DNA of 64,000 nucleotides from Manduca sexta (lineage: Eukaryota; Arthropoda; Insecta; Lepidoptera; Sphingidae). The DNA lies in assembly GCF_014839805.1 (NCBI RefSeq), contig NC_051129.1:620001-684000 (forward strand). The letters are read 5' to 3'. The notes under the pieces were generated by a model that worked only from the letters and a program-made list of their open reading frames with translations, ran no database searches and was not told the origin of the DNA. Positions 1-12,927 of the stretch are shown piece after piece; position 1 is the stretch's first letter, and every line of letters begins with the position of its first letter. The translations under genes were made by a program, and so were the position numbers.

Positions 1-3000
1 ACATCTGTCAAGCTGGCTTGTCAAGCCAGCGTCAGAACTGATTAGCCGAGACGAAGAGACGCGCTGCTCGGCCCAGTTACCGGCGTTCGACACTGTGTCG
101 CAGCCAAAAACGAATTCGCGGAACTAGACGCAACGTGCGAGTTGTCGACTATTTAATATGTTATTTAAATATTGTCATATCAAAATAATATTATAAAATA
201 ATAATATGATGTAACAAAATGGTTGAGGGAATGTCCTTAGCGTTATCACATTGGCTGTTTTGCTGACGAGCATCAGTGTGCATACTCTGTTGCGCTTCTG
301 ATTCAAAGATATTATTACCATTGTAGATTTTGCGAACATTTGTCTGGATTTCCACATCGAAACCGTGATCTTTCGATTAATACCTGAGGAGACTCGTGTC
401 AGGCTTTATTTTTCTGAAGCGAGTCCCCAAAGCATTACAAACTAACTTAAATAAACAACTTTCCCAAACTGCAAACTATAAAACATCCGAAATGTCACAA
501 TAAAAGCGGTGGCATTAACGTTTCATGAATGATAAATACTTTAAGCGCACAACTCCAGCGCCGTGCGTCGACTGATGGCCTCAAATTCCGAACACCGTTA
601 ATCCTGACTCTGTATCCTCGTGTGTGCATTCACTTGCATCCAAATGAAAATCCATACTAATATTATTTACAAAAATAACTTTGTCGGGCTGATTTTCATC
701 CAATTTGGTACAGAGCAAGTAAGTAAAGTAAGTTTTAAAACCAAGAAAGCACATAAACAATTTTTCTTTGTTTATCATAAATCGAATTCCACTAAATAAA
801 TCAGAGAACGGATGGCGATATCAGAAATTTTTGAATAGTTTTGGATTTCTGGATCAGGTACCTACCACATTAAAACTACTGTGATCCTGGGAAAGCGCAC
901 AGTCCTGCTATTAATCCGGGAAAGGGACTTTCACATACATCTTCAAAGACCACATATTCGTGAGTAGGTGCAGGTAATTTTTGCCAAACCTACGTTACGT
1001 GTGGAACATTTTTCCTCACAATATCGGGTTCGCAACGAAAATAAAACCGTCCACCGGCCTTGCGGGATTTGGGCTAACCGACTATTTTTGATGCACTGTA
1101 TTGTTCCTGAGTGCACTTACCGACGCGTTTCTATATTTATTAACAGTGTTTTCGCGTAAAATCCCAAGCGCGACCCATTTTTACTTGCTTTCTGGAAGTT
1201 TTACATACATGCATGTTATTCAAGACTTTTTGCATAGAAGTAAAAATTACCATCCTATTAACCTATTACTCGTCCCAAGACACGATAGCGAGCAAGCCTA
1301 TTCTCATAATGGAATCAAATTTATACATCCAATATCAACTTAAAATAATGAATAAAATCCCATTCTCGGATTGTTATGTAGCCTGCACTCAAGGATAATT
1401 TAAAAACGACGGACATTAGCACGTACAATGAAACACAAAAATAAACTCGTCAACTTCTTGTTCATTCTAGCATAAAAAGACGCTATCCCATCCATATTCC
1501 AAAAATTAGCACATCAATAAATCTAGGGTCAACATTTACGACATTCACCCCGATATCACGCAAAATATCCGCCGGAATCGTTAACTCGAATCTATCTTTA
1601 GTGAAGTTATAAAAATATGCAATCACAGTAAGACATCTTAAAGCTATGACCACGTTGAAGTTAATGTCGATGGCCAAAGTATATTGTTGCTGTAAATAAG
1701 ACGTATAAGTGCGTTCAAATAAAATATTAAATGCCTCAACACAAACTGTTATCATCATGATTATAGGAGATCCACTGCTGAACATTCTCTCTCAAAGATT
1801 CCTGGACCGTTCCGTTGGAAACGGCCTAAGTCCAACGACTTCTTGTAAACTTTATCAAATTGTCTGTCCACGTTGCCAGTGAACGTCACAAGAAATACCC
1901 CTATCAATTTGTCATGATAAGTCGTGGCTACACGCTTGTCTCGATTATTGCGATAATCAACGTCATTAGTCACTAGTGTGGACCCAGATTTAGTGATAAA
2001 TAAAGAACAGCGGTAATGGATCTCAGACAAGCTGTTAAATACGAGAGATTTATTGACACAAACGCGCAAATACGAGACTTGTATTAAAACCGCTTTGATA
2101 ATAAAATTATAATTACCATCGCGACAGCATCCTTTAATAATATATTGCTTCTAGAATATTCGTTGTTTTTATGATAATTTGTAGACAAGATTTTGAAATA
2201 GGAAGAAAAGAGTCCAAGGTTAATGCGACTTGTATTATTATGGATCGTGTTGCCGCGAGACTACTCCACTCATATGCCGCTGAAACATCTGTAAACCAGG
2301 ATAGACACTATGACAACGAGTAGAGAAACAGCGAGTTTGGAAGTAAGGTTTATTTATTCTCAGGAAAGGGTCTAAGTTCGGAATCTAATGTTGGTGTCAT
2401 ACTTATCACCAACTAAAATAACAGTAACTGATTGAGACTGCGCTGAGTGCAGTTGTGGGCACAGATTATAACTTATCCAGCAGGAGACATGCTAGTGTCG
2501 TAATTTATATGTATAAAAAATATTTTCAAGGCTAACATGTGCGAATAAGACGCCAATGGTTTGTGTTATTTATACATGGATATAAAGGAAAAGTCGTGAA
2601 ATAAAGCTGTCATGACTGGTTTTATTTAATGCACTGTTGTAATAGATACATCAATGTATATTATTATTAAAACACATTATGCATGCTATGTAAATACATA
2701 AATAAATTAATTAAATTTTAATGTTAACATACAATGTACGTAGTTTTAAACAGTAGTCAATATGTTTCAAATTGTTTTAAATTTCAATCCCATACCACCT
2801 TATTATAATAAAAGGAAAATACCGTCGAACAGAAACTACCTATTCGAAATAGGTACCGTTAAAATATATTGAAAAATAAAAACTATAAAAAGAAAACCAG
2901 GGTCCATTGTTACGAGGTGGCATTGTGTCGAAGTGGTGAACTATGCCATAAAACCGCTTCAGCCTTCAAGTCTACGCTGGCCTACTGTTAGCTGTATAGG

Positions 3001-4280
3001 CCTTTTGTATACGAATACCTATTAATGCAAAATGGCTTCGGGGCATTTGAAAATGGATAATAGAAAAGAAACAGCTGAAACTAAAAGCGTAGAAGGTTGT
3101 GAGATCCAATCAAGATGTGGGTGGAAACAAACACACATCACGCCTTCATACTTGAGAGGGTAAGCAAAGGTGCAACCAGAGTATCTTCTTTTCGTCATAT
3201 GTGTTACGTCTCATGATGTAGTAGGCACAAATTTCTGGACTGGAACTAAGCAGTAAAACCTAAAATCACTCTTGATTTAGTTATAATGACATCCAAAGCT
3301 TTGTAACTGCCCAAAATAATTCTCCATTTTAATCATATAACTAATGACGTCTAGAGGCAGAGGTAATGACATAACAAATGAAATTCCACAAGTTATTTTG
3401 TTAGTTCATAACAAGCACGTAATCAATTTAATATAATGAATAATTTTATTAACCTCATCGCGTTGATGAAATTCATAATTGGCATTTAAACAAATTAACA
3501 TAACACGGTTCTGTTAGGAGTTGACACTGTCATTTTCGTTACTGCAACATTGGAGTGGGAATTGGGGTAAGGGCTGGTGGAAGGCGATAAACGAAGTTAA
3601 CTTCAGACGTGGAACAACTTGAAAAAATTTGGAAAAGTACCGGAAAAATTAAATCATACTGTCTAGTATTTATATTTACCTCTTTATCAATAAACTCTAT
3701 AAAGTTTTAGTTACTTTAAAATGTCTATTAATACATCCTACCCTCCTAGAACGTGGCATAACAAACGCGACTAAAAGGTCCGTGTCGTTGAATTGTGACG
3801 AATGTGCTTGGTCGAGAGACCGACGAGACTCGTGTGTTAGTCTCCCAACTAATTGCATTGTAACAACACTCACTGTCGTGACGTGTTTTTGCCCCATTCT
3901 GGGGGGGGCTGTACTTCATAATAAACTTAATAAACTCCTTATTTTGTTAACGTTGTCAGAACTCCGCCATGTTCGGCCACCTAACCGCAACGTTGCGAGA
4001 CAGTTTGCATAAAGTATATAGTCTTTGCTCAATAACTTTTTACAAGGCAGAGCTGCGGCTTGATAGTATTTTATAATTTTTTGTAGTAAGTACATAATAT
4101 TCATTGCTATTCGTCGTTCGACTTGTAGAAGACAAAATAATGTATTTATAATAAGTGAACGAAGTTCATAAACGTCGAACATATTACGATCTAAGTATTT
4201 GTTATGAAATTCTCACTGGTCAGTCTCTCATATGCGAGGGGCCGTCTGGGTAGTTAGCACGGCAATGTCTCTTTCTACCG
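1..4280. other. non-coding AT-rich stretch
   Basis: I see no exon, RNA gene or clear transposon here. Open frames are short, AT-rich and lack splice-site context or familiar protein motifs. The first 160 bases are richer in CpG than the rest and could belong to a promoter or untranslated exon reaching in from outside the window, but nothing fixes its strand. Confidence 0.5.
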
Positions 4281-4287
4281 CCAAGCT

Positions 4288-4446
4288 GCAGTATGCATGC
4301 TGTTCTGTTCCACTTTGAAGGAGTGACGAGCTCAGCGGAGTGCCACGCAGTTCTTTGGAATTCAAAGTTCTGTATTATTTGCTACTGTTCATGTGTGGCC
4401 ATACCGCTTACCATCAGGCCAGAGGCGTGCTGGTCTCATCGTTCAA
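4288..4446 (+). repeat. SINE-like dispersed repeat, family B copy 1
   Basis: This stretch shares an ordered series of short blocks with 24664-24778: a GCACGCAGT-like block, then AATTCAAAGTTCTGT, then a CTTACCAYCAGGC block. The two copies are diverged, have no long open frame and sit far from exons. The block order resembles a short non-autonomous repeat that is common in moth and butterfly genomes; that link is from memory. Confidence 0.5.
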
Positions 4447-5129
4447 TTGCAATCTTCCCAAACAGAATTTCCTATCGACTTAATAGAGATTTAATTTAAA
4501 TGAAACGTGACCAATAGGTGATGTCATACTATCTACGAAATAATTAATTATTAGAATCCTTATCTTTCTTAACTTCGATATATTCATTTCGTTTTGCCTG
4601 TCATCATTATATGTAGAAATCATTGTACTTCATATCTCTATATTTAGTAGAGTTAAACAATCCTATTTCTTTTAGACAAATTGCGACCTTATTCCTTAAA
4701 ACACAAGACCCAACCAAAAATCCACCGCAACAAACATAAAAAAGAACACACTCGCGGATACGACACGTTCGCAAACCACAACACGACCCAAAACCAGTTT
4801 GAAATTTACCTCTAAAAAAAAACCAGTCGAAACCGGTCAAATGTATATTTAGCTTCATTTATCGTCCTGAGGGACGGCTGAGGAGTAACGATCCTCGCGT
4901 TCCCTAGGTCAGGGCGAAGGTCGGCCCGCGATCAATGAAGGTCAAGGGCGCGACGGGCGAGGGAGCGACAGGGTACTGAATATCTTGTCTTGAACAGTAA
5001 TAAAAACATAACGTTCGAGTAGAGATGTCAGTTTTGGAGACACAGCTCTTAAAAGGTGTCGCTGTCACTGGAGTATGATCTAGTATGTTCGCCGCTACTG
5101 ATATGACTACAATATTTTGCTGGTTGTAG
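4447..5129. other. non-coding stretch
   Basis: No gene is visible. A GC-richer patch at about 4860-4980 stands out from its AT-rich surroundings but has no convincing open frame. Confidence 0.4.
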
Positions 5130-5478
5130 GATATATTTTATATCCGCCTGGTTAGCGACCACCCGCCAATCCAAAAACAAAACCCGCCATAGTGGCTCAC
5201 GTAAGTGTATCGCATTCCAGAATCAGCCTGTGTATATCCGGTTCCAACTGGCCAGCATAATTGTTATTGGCTTCCTCCAGTCGTCAAGCCGAGGGGAACG
5301 AGTATACCGTTCCCAGGTTCCTCTCGGTGTTGACTGCAGGACTAGCCGTTAAAAAAACTGGCCAGCATAATTGTGTGGCCGAGGGGTAATCATCTCTCGT
5401 TAGTCGACATTGTATTAGACTCCACTTCACTTACCATCAGGTGCAGTGACGTCACTTCGCTGTGCACGTATGAAAAAG
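5130..5478 (+). repeat. SINE-like dispersed repeat, family A copy 1, with a nested insertion
   Basis: It belongs to a family with at least six copies in the window. Shared blocks, in order, are TTTATATCCG near the start, GTGGCTCACGTAAGTG, TGTGTATATCCGG, GGCCAGCATAATTGTG, a TCGACATT-containing block, and TACCATCAGGTGCAGTG near the 3' end. The 3' end is followed by an A-rich run, as in retroposons. This copy is interrupted by a 91-bp insert at 5265-5355, flanked by two copies of a 19-bp target sequence. Confidence 0.65.
5265..5355 (+). mobile_element. short retroposon nested in the family A copy
   Basis: The insert is flanked by a perfect 19-bp direct repeat, AACTGGCCAGCATAATTGT, at 5246-5264 and 5356-5374. 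It ends in a run of A. A long target duplication with a terminal A run is the usual signature of target-primed insertion by LINE machinery. The body is only 91 bp, with no open frame and no recognised family. Confidence 0.55.
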
Positions 5479-5479
5479 C

Positions 5480-8160
5480 AAGATCCGGCCAGTGATTAAA
5501 ATGCCATGCTGTAAAATGATATCTAATAAGTTGTGATCATATGCACGCTTAGTTGATATGCAGTGTTTTTTAAACTCAAAGATGACGCAACGAGCAGGCC
5601 ACCAAACATATACACATTATACAATAGCAATGTTACTCAGAGTTAAATAATACACTGCATGCTAATGTAATGCGCTCGTCACCCTAATACATTAGATGTT
5701 AAGTCTCACAATACTAAATAATAACACCGGCTAGAAGTCCAGCAAATATAAATACGACATTGCACAATACTGTTTGACGGTAAAAAGATTTTCGCAAAGA
5801 TGCAAACTGGTCAGTAAAAATGCATTGACCCTTAGACAATGCCGTATATCACGTAAATTTATACTATCATACGTTATCTATTATCAAAGGAGAGAAACGG
5901 CCGCAGACACCCCGTCTGGGAACCGGATATCCTTGTTACCAGCGCTCTATGATTTATATATTATACCGTGAAATATGGCACACACCCGTACACTTGGTAT
6001 AATGCCAAACGCTGATTTATTATATTATGACGTAAAACATTTTACATTTGAAAAAATTTTAGACACTCGTGATGTACCGCCGTCGAGTGTAACCGGGTGT
6101 GTTATCAATATTCGGTAATTAGACTGGTGTGAATTTTGTATTCTGTGAATATGACGTCACCTGCGCGGTTCTTCGTAATACCAATTAGCTAAAACCTAAT
6201 TTGTGTACTTTAATCAGCTGATTGCTGAAACAGTAGCGTTTCGGGAATTTAAAACGGATATATGACTTTATAGTTATAATGTGAAGGTTATTTATTTATA
6301 CTACTGAATGTTTTTATAGCATAGACCAGAAACAATCTAGCAAGTTTGCCATTTTTTATAATGCGTGGGTAATTATGCAACATTCTGAATGAGCATTCAT
6401 GACTTGTTCTGAATTGTTCGTTTCACTTGTATTTGTTGTTTATGTTATGTTTATATACGTATTTATATTTTATCTTTACTTGCGTAATACACCTACTTAG
6501 TGTCCGTACGTCACCCAGGGTGCCTCATTGAAAATCAGCGCTGCGGTATCAGACTGGTACTGCAGCAAGAAGCTGAATGAGGGCTCCCATTGTTGGCACA
6601 ATAGGTATAATATATTTCTTTTTAATTTTATGTTTTTATTCTTTATTTGTTGTTATGTGCACGTTATACTGTTTGTGTGCAATAATAAAATCTTTCTTTT
6701 CTTTTTTTCTTTCTTTTCTTTTTAAATAGGTTATATGATGTTAGTGATCTTCATTGTCTCGTAAATACCAACAATATCAAAAAAGTTGTGCGACGGCATC
6801 GCATTAAAAGATGTAACAAGATGGAGGTTTGAGGATCTTATCTAGATACGGAGTCACTAAAACAATAAAGCTATAATACCATGTAATTCATATCACCCTC
6901 ATGTTGTATGGGTCGACCCTGGTTATGTGGACTACAAAACACGGAAGATATTACAATAACTAAACAACAATATAGAAATCTGTCTGGTATAAAGCGGTAG
7001 AGCCATTGACTGCAAGCTGTGAGTTGCATCAATTGTGCGGCCATTCTGTACAAATTGGCAAATAAATTCGACGCTATTGGATGACTACGAGACGATAGAC
7101 GTCTTGTATATGAGAGGTTGGGAGCGGGCCTATCTATTGTAAATATATTTTGCTAACAGTCAACCATATAATGATGTTACTGGAAATATAATTAAATCCA
7201 AGAAATAACTGAATGAAGATTAACAACCTATTATCGACATGACGCGCAGTGGCTATTCACTTAATTTTTAATGAAAATTTTTGGATGCGACATCTTCTTC
7301 AAATAACCAATCGTGCAGCTGTCTAAAACACCTTATTTCTTTATTATCATAAGGCTCTCGAAGTAGTTTCTGCATCTTTAACTACAATAAACATAACGAC
7401 TCCAGCGCAAGGCTGAATTTTAGTAAAAACAATTTTACACAAACAACAGTTATCGTTAAGCTTAAGAAAATTAGTCTGTAGCAAGCGAACGATCGCCATC
7501 TTCGGGCAAGCCCACAATAAAACATTGTTCTGGCCGCGGCCCAAGAGATCGGAAACCCTCGTGTAATATAAAATAATTATCTCCCACGTACATCGAGAAT
7601 AATAACTGTAGAGGCCGTTCAGTCAAACAACAATCTTTGTAGATAGCAGCCGCAGTGTTACGCAATGGGGTGCCTGTGCCGACAGGCGAAGATCGATCCT
7701 AACATACACGTATAATATGAAATAGACATCAAATTTTATTCTAATAAAGTTGTGTTGTCTACAACCAATTAGTCGGAATCACAACGGACAACGTTTATAA
7801 TACATCATAAAATGTTGTATGTGTGCAGTTTTTTGTGTTCTTTAGTCAAACTTTTATTACTTCTATATAAAATATAAATACGACATGGTAATTTATTATT
7901 ACCATACTAAATGGGTAAAATCTATTAAATTATTTTAATGTGGTACTTTAAAATGTTATTACTCTTTTTCGGTTTATATAAAACCGAAATACCAAAGAAC
8001 TTTATCGTGTATACACGAAGTTCACAGTACTTTCGTCTCAGTAAGTAACTGATATTAAAATTCTGTGATAGTTATTCCGTACTTATCTAACTTAAGTGAA
8101 AGATAATGTAAGAATAGTGCATACACAAGAATTCCTTCAATATCAAATACTTGTGAATTC
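5480..8160. other. non-coding AT-rich stretch
   Basis: No exon or RNA gene could be supported. The stretch contains pyrimidine-rich and T-rich runs near 6620-6730 and short, unconvincing open frames. Confidence 0.45.
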
Positions 8161-8177
8161 CACCAAACTACTTTAGC

Positions 8178-8270
8178 CCAGCGCAGTGGACAAGAGCTCA
8201 AACCTCTCAACAGTAGAGTAGACCTTTGCACAACAATGAAACTGTATGTACAAGGCTAATATTATTTATA
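8178..8270 (+). repeat. fragment of the family E SINE-like repeat
   Basis: It matches the 3' third of the element at 10988-11265: an AGCCCAGCGCAGTGGAC block, then CTCTCAACAGTAGAG, then a run of AT-rich trinucleotides. The 5' part is absent, as expected for a truncated or eroded copy. Confidence 0.55.
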
Positions 8271-8513
8271 TTATATTATACATATTCTAGATTCTAGACA
8301 TTCAATTCTATTATTCTACATGTTCGACCTTCGTTACAATGTTTCTATGTTGGGGCTAGCCATCCAGGGCTGCGGTTATGATACAAATATTACATCACAC
8401 GAAGGCAATTCCCTTAGACGAAGAAAAATATAAATTGCTTTTGAAGAACAGAATGTTACAAAATAAAATAGAATAAAAGATGGAGCTTGTTAACCTAAAC
8501 GGATTTGCGTATT

Positions 8514-8580
8514 GAAACGTCGGGAGAAAAGTATAATATGAAAATCGTGATAAAATCCGCAAAATAGTTTTATTTCTAAT
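8514..8580 (+). mobile_element. 67-bp truncated retroposon (family C)
   Basis: The insert lies between two perfect copies of the 13-bp sequence GGATTTGCGTATT, at 8501-8513 and 8581-8593. Its body (GAAACGTCGGGAGAAAA, then a GATAAAATCCGCAAA block) matches the arm of the inverted element at 24342-24555. Together these mark a short insertion with a target-site duplication. Confidence 0.7.
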
Positions 8581-8593
8581 GGATTTGCGTATT

Positions 8594-10975
8594 ATCAACA
8601 ATTTCTCGGCAGACCAAAAAATATGTATAAAGTACAAACATTGACGCAGAGTAAGTTTTGAATGCTATACCAGTTTGAATGCTACCAGTTTAGAAAACAG
8701 AGAAAACGATTTAAAAACTGACAACCTCTTTAATACGTATTATCTTCTTCAATGACGTCATTACAATTATTGACAACAGCTATACGTCACCAATCCCCCG
8801 TTATATACCGCCACTGTTACCCCAGTAAAGCTTAATCACAAAGGATTTAAGTTGTCAAAACAATACACTCAGACATGAAAATTGTTCCCGACGGCCGCAG
8901 CATCGGGACGAGTAAATTCGAACTGTTCATAACAATCCTTTATTGCGTCACAGCTTACAAGCGCAGCCACGTCTGAGTGGCAGAAATTAATGAAAACTAC
9001 ACTGTTCTGTTTATAGTAGTTTGAGCTTCTACATTGCTGTTTTGTGGCAAAAGGCTCAAAATTAATTCAAATTATTTATAAATTTAAATTTGCTTGGTAG
9101 ATTATGAGTTTATCGCATTCAGACATACACTGCGGGATTTTTTTCTCATAAATAATTTAATAATAATAATAATTTATTTATTTATTTCTCCAAAATCACA
9201 TATAAAAAAAAAATACATTATATCTGTGTAAACTGGTGCCTGATCTAAGATTGCCTTGTGTTTCAGGTCACCAGGTCTCCACCTTCAGAACTTATTGTGC
9301 AATTCACAATGTCTGAACTAGGAGTGTGCATGAATATTTAGGGATTAAGCTACTAAGTTAAGTTACTAAGGGCAGTTATACACGTCAAATCGCTGCTGAA
9401 GGACCTCCATACCAAGAGAAACTCAATTGAACTTTCCATAATGGCAGATTTTCAATCTGTATACGACAATCATTACAAATAATATATCTGAACACGCTCT
9501 CACGTCTCTTCTATAATGCACTGGTTTACAAACATTGAACTCGAGATTACATCATTTCTATAATAGACACAAATAATTCTACGACCGATAGAAAAAAAAC
9601 GAATTTATAGCGAACATTTACGTCGGTTCGCAGCGGTGTCACTGCCAAGGGGACTCTTCCGTCCATCTATCACGTCACTCTTTATATCAGTAACTTTCTA
9701 GTGTACCGGTGAAAAATTGTATCAATTACTTACTATTGTATTTTCGTAATTTTCGTTCATAAACATTTAAATTTGTTTTGACTTGTACTGGTTAATATTG
9801 ATTGTGCTTTTTTTCTTTACAAATCCGGTATACAACGTGCTAATATTAAAATGTGAGGGACAATTTAACTTCGAAATTTTGAAACCTTGTTGCTTTTATT
9901 GATGATTTGGATAAGAATATGATTGCATATACTGGTTCAGGTAATACCATTAAAACTTATTTTGATCAATCACTTAAACAACGAATCACCGTTCACTGCT
10001 GAACGTATATCTCCCCAAGTAAGCAAAAGCACCCGGCCTTGAGCCACTCGCATAATTTAATGAATTTTGTTTATTTTATTTTAATCTCACTCGATAAAAA
10101 CGACAACTAACGAATCGATATCTTATTAAATACATCATAAGTATGCATTTTTTCCACTTTGAATATCAATGTTTTATGAACAATATTCTTACAAACAACA
10201 ATGAAAACTACTACGCCATGTTTAGCTTACCCATGCTAACAATTAATATTCCATGATACAGCCTTTAAACTCGTCTTTGTAGCGACACACACCCTTCTTT
10301 GAGTTTCTAGTCGAGTCAGCGGAACAGCGCGACAAACTCTTGGAATATTGATAGCATGCTCGGCAAAAACTATCGATCAACCATCTTTATATATTCAGTG
10401 CTAGAGACGAAAGCTTTAGGGTTACCGGATAATATAGGATTTATGGGGTAAGATGTAGAGACGATACCAAAAGGTGATATAGCTTCATTGTACCCAGAGC
10501 CATCTGCTATGGGTACCTAGGCCGGCGAAAAACAAGGTCAATAAAGTTACAAAATAGAAATGCTGTGATAACCAAGACAAAAACAAACGAGGTAAATTTT
10601 TATTTACCCAGGACAAAGAATAGAGTTACTAAATTCAAGCTTATTTCTGGTAGTCTTCTCGAAAATTATGGTTACGCTAGTATTCTGTATCGGTCAAAAT
10701 ATTATTTATAACTTTGATTGACTAAGGCTCCATTTCTCTGCAGTTAAACTTCGCAGATTCTATAATGTCTTGTTCCGGTAGTGTAACGTTTGTGGATTAT
10801 AAATATGTCGAGTATTTTAATCATGCGGTATATTGAAAATAGGCTGTAAAACCACATTATTCAAACCTGTATATGTATTAACTGCCTCGGTGACTTATTG
10901 CCGCATTGCCAAATTATGGAAAAAGAGAAAAAAACACAACAGCAGCGCTTCGGTGTTCTATAATTTTCTATATTC
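8594..10975. other. non-coding AT-rich stretch
   Basis: No gene is seen. It contains an AAT/TTTA simple repeat at about 9158-9188. Short CpG-containing islands near 9610-9680 and 10280-10340 could be regulatory, but neither has a supported promoter. Confidence 0.4.
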
Positions 10976-10987
10976 TTAGACGCATAC

Positions 10988-11265
10988 AGGTTCAAATCCC
11001 AAAGTCACACACCTCTAATTTTTTCAAATAAATCATGTGTGTATTCTTTGTGAATTTATCGTTCGCTTTAACGGTGAAGGAAAACATCGTGAGGAAACCT
11101 GCACATCTGAGAAGTTCTCTATAGGAATTTCGAAGGTGTGTGAAGTCTACCAATCCGCACTGGGCCAGCGAAGTGGACTAAGGCCTAATCCCTCTCAATA
11201 GTAGAGGAGGTCCGTGCTCAGCAGTGGGCAAGTATATAATACAGGACTGATATTATTATTACATA
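10988..11265 (+). mobile_element. family E SINE-like retroposon with target-site duplication
   Basis: The element is flanked by perfect 12-bp repeats TTAGACGCATAC at 10976-10987 and 11266-11277. Its 5' end contains GGTTCAAATCC, which resembles the B box of a tRNA-type RNA polymerase III promoter. The body carries GTGAGGAAACCTGCA, then GTGTGTGAAGTCTACCAATC, GCACTGGGCCAGCG and a CCGTGCTCAGCAGTGGGC block, and the tail is ATT-rich. The body strongly resembles a family very abundant in lepidopteran genomes; the family link is from memory. Confidence 0.75.
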
Positions 11266-11277
11266 TTAGACGCATAC

Positions 11278-12840
11278 TGGACGGTAAAGGCCACTGCGAG
11301 TTTTGGTTGGTATGGCAGTGTGGGGTTGGGGATTAGAATGCACCATCACTAGGTACATAAACTCAACCAAAACTGAGGATAAAAATTAAGCTGTCGACAT
11401 GCATTTCAATCAAGCAACCCTAGCGGGTGGAGAAAAAGGGGAACGCTCGTCGCAACTCTAAAAATACTCATGGCCGCGGAAGACACCGGCCTTCGGGATT
11501 TTTATATCGCTGCACTGACTCTTCTGGAATTATATCGTCTTTTGTTTATTGAGAGCTCATTGTTTGTAAACTTGTGTACCATTTTTGCTGTATTTCTGTA
11601 TTGTTGAAGTCAATTGATTTCAGATACCACGTGGTATTCATTTAACGTATATAATGTTATCATAACATTGCGACCATAAAATAATTCCTCACATTTTTTT
11701 TACCAAATAAGCACATTTTCCTCTTAATTTTACATCAGCGCGAGAACGTTTCAGAAATATCCAGTTCTGTAAACAAGTCATCACCCAAAAAAGCAAACTT
11801 ATTTCGAGACTTCTGAAAAATCATAAAAATATATGGACAATCAACCTTCCCAAAACGCGAACGTCCAAAACGGCACGCACTGTCTTATTCCGGTACAAAA
11901 TAAAGAACCATCCAAATTAAATATGCGCGCGTTATTTACGGCCCAATCGAGAGGAACGATGAACCCTGGTTACGCAAAACCTATACACCTACCTCCCCCC
12001 TCCTCCCACGTGGTGGTAGTCTAAATGCAGAGACCAGATCCTGCCAACACGCGACCGCGAGGTTCACAGACCTACAATAGATTTTTAATAGGTAGCCGAT
12101 AAACAGGGCGTTGGCCCAGCTCCAGCTCCGAGCCGAATGCACTTTGCGCGTTCACGTATGTTTGTTTGGGGGTTCGACGTTATCGTAAATCTCCAAATGG
12201 TACACAAATAGCGACCGATAAAAGGCGCAGAGGCTACTTGTAATCAATATTTTATCAACACATCCAAGTCTACACGTGTAATAATACAATAGATCGAGTA
12301 TCAAGCATACAAGATAAAATCCTGTCTACTGATTATAATTAACCTCCTCGTAAAAATCATGGACCTTAAGAACACGAACATAACAAGTTCGCATAATAAA
12401 TGCGTTAATGTAAGCATCAACTACGGTGGTACTCCGATAGTAAGAAATTGGCCAAAGCGTGTCCTTGAGAATATCGCAAATATGCATTTTACAAGAGAGT
12501 TCATGATAATGAGAACATCGGGTGCATTAATGCATCTCCAGTTACCATCTCCGGTTCTGGGTATATTATTTCAAAGTTCTTCGACGTCTGTAGAGAATTT
12601 TACGTTATCACAACTAGTCCTTATTAAGTAACAGTAAAATAATAAAATAAGCCAAACTGATACTACTAAAGGTTATATTCAAAATTCTTTAAAAACAAAC
12701 AAACTGGTTTGCGAATTTCGACAAGCCTACACCAGACATAAATAAAGCGATCGCGTCAATCTCAATTTGACATCGCCCGAAATAGCTGACAAGTCCCCCA
12801 AAGCTAGTGATCGACAAACGGCAATGCGTGTCAGTCGTGC
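11278..12840. other. non-coding stretch
   Basis: Short open frames at 11833-12024 and 12359-12631 have no recognisable domain, no clear splice context and no neighbouring exon. I read them as chance frames. Confidence 0.4.
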
Positions 12841-12854
12841 GTGGTGCTCAGCGG

Positions 12855-12927
12855 CCAATGGACGTGCGGCGGATTAGGCGGGTGCGCACGCGCACTATTT
12901 AAAACTGTTATGTAGGCCAAGTCACTG
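12855..12927 (+). promoter_or_regulatory. orphan core promoter: CCAAT box, TATA-like box, initiator
   Basis: A CCAAT pentamer at 12855-12859 is followed by a CpG-rich stretch, TATTTAAA at 12896-12903 and TCACTG at 12922-12927. The first T of the TATA-like box lies 28 bases before the A of the initiator, which is the canonical spacing. The sequence then runs into GC-rich DNA that could be an untranslated first exon. No coding exon was found downstream on this strand within reach, so it may serve a non-coding RNA or a gene with a long first intron. Confidence 0.45.
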
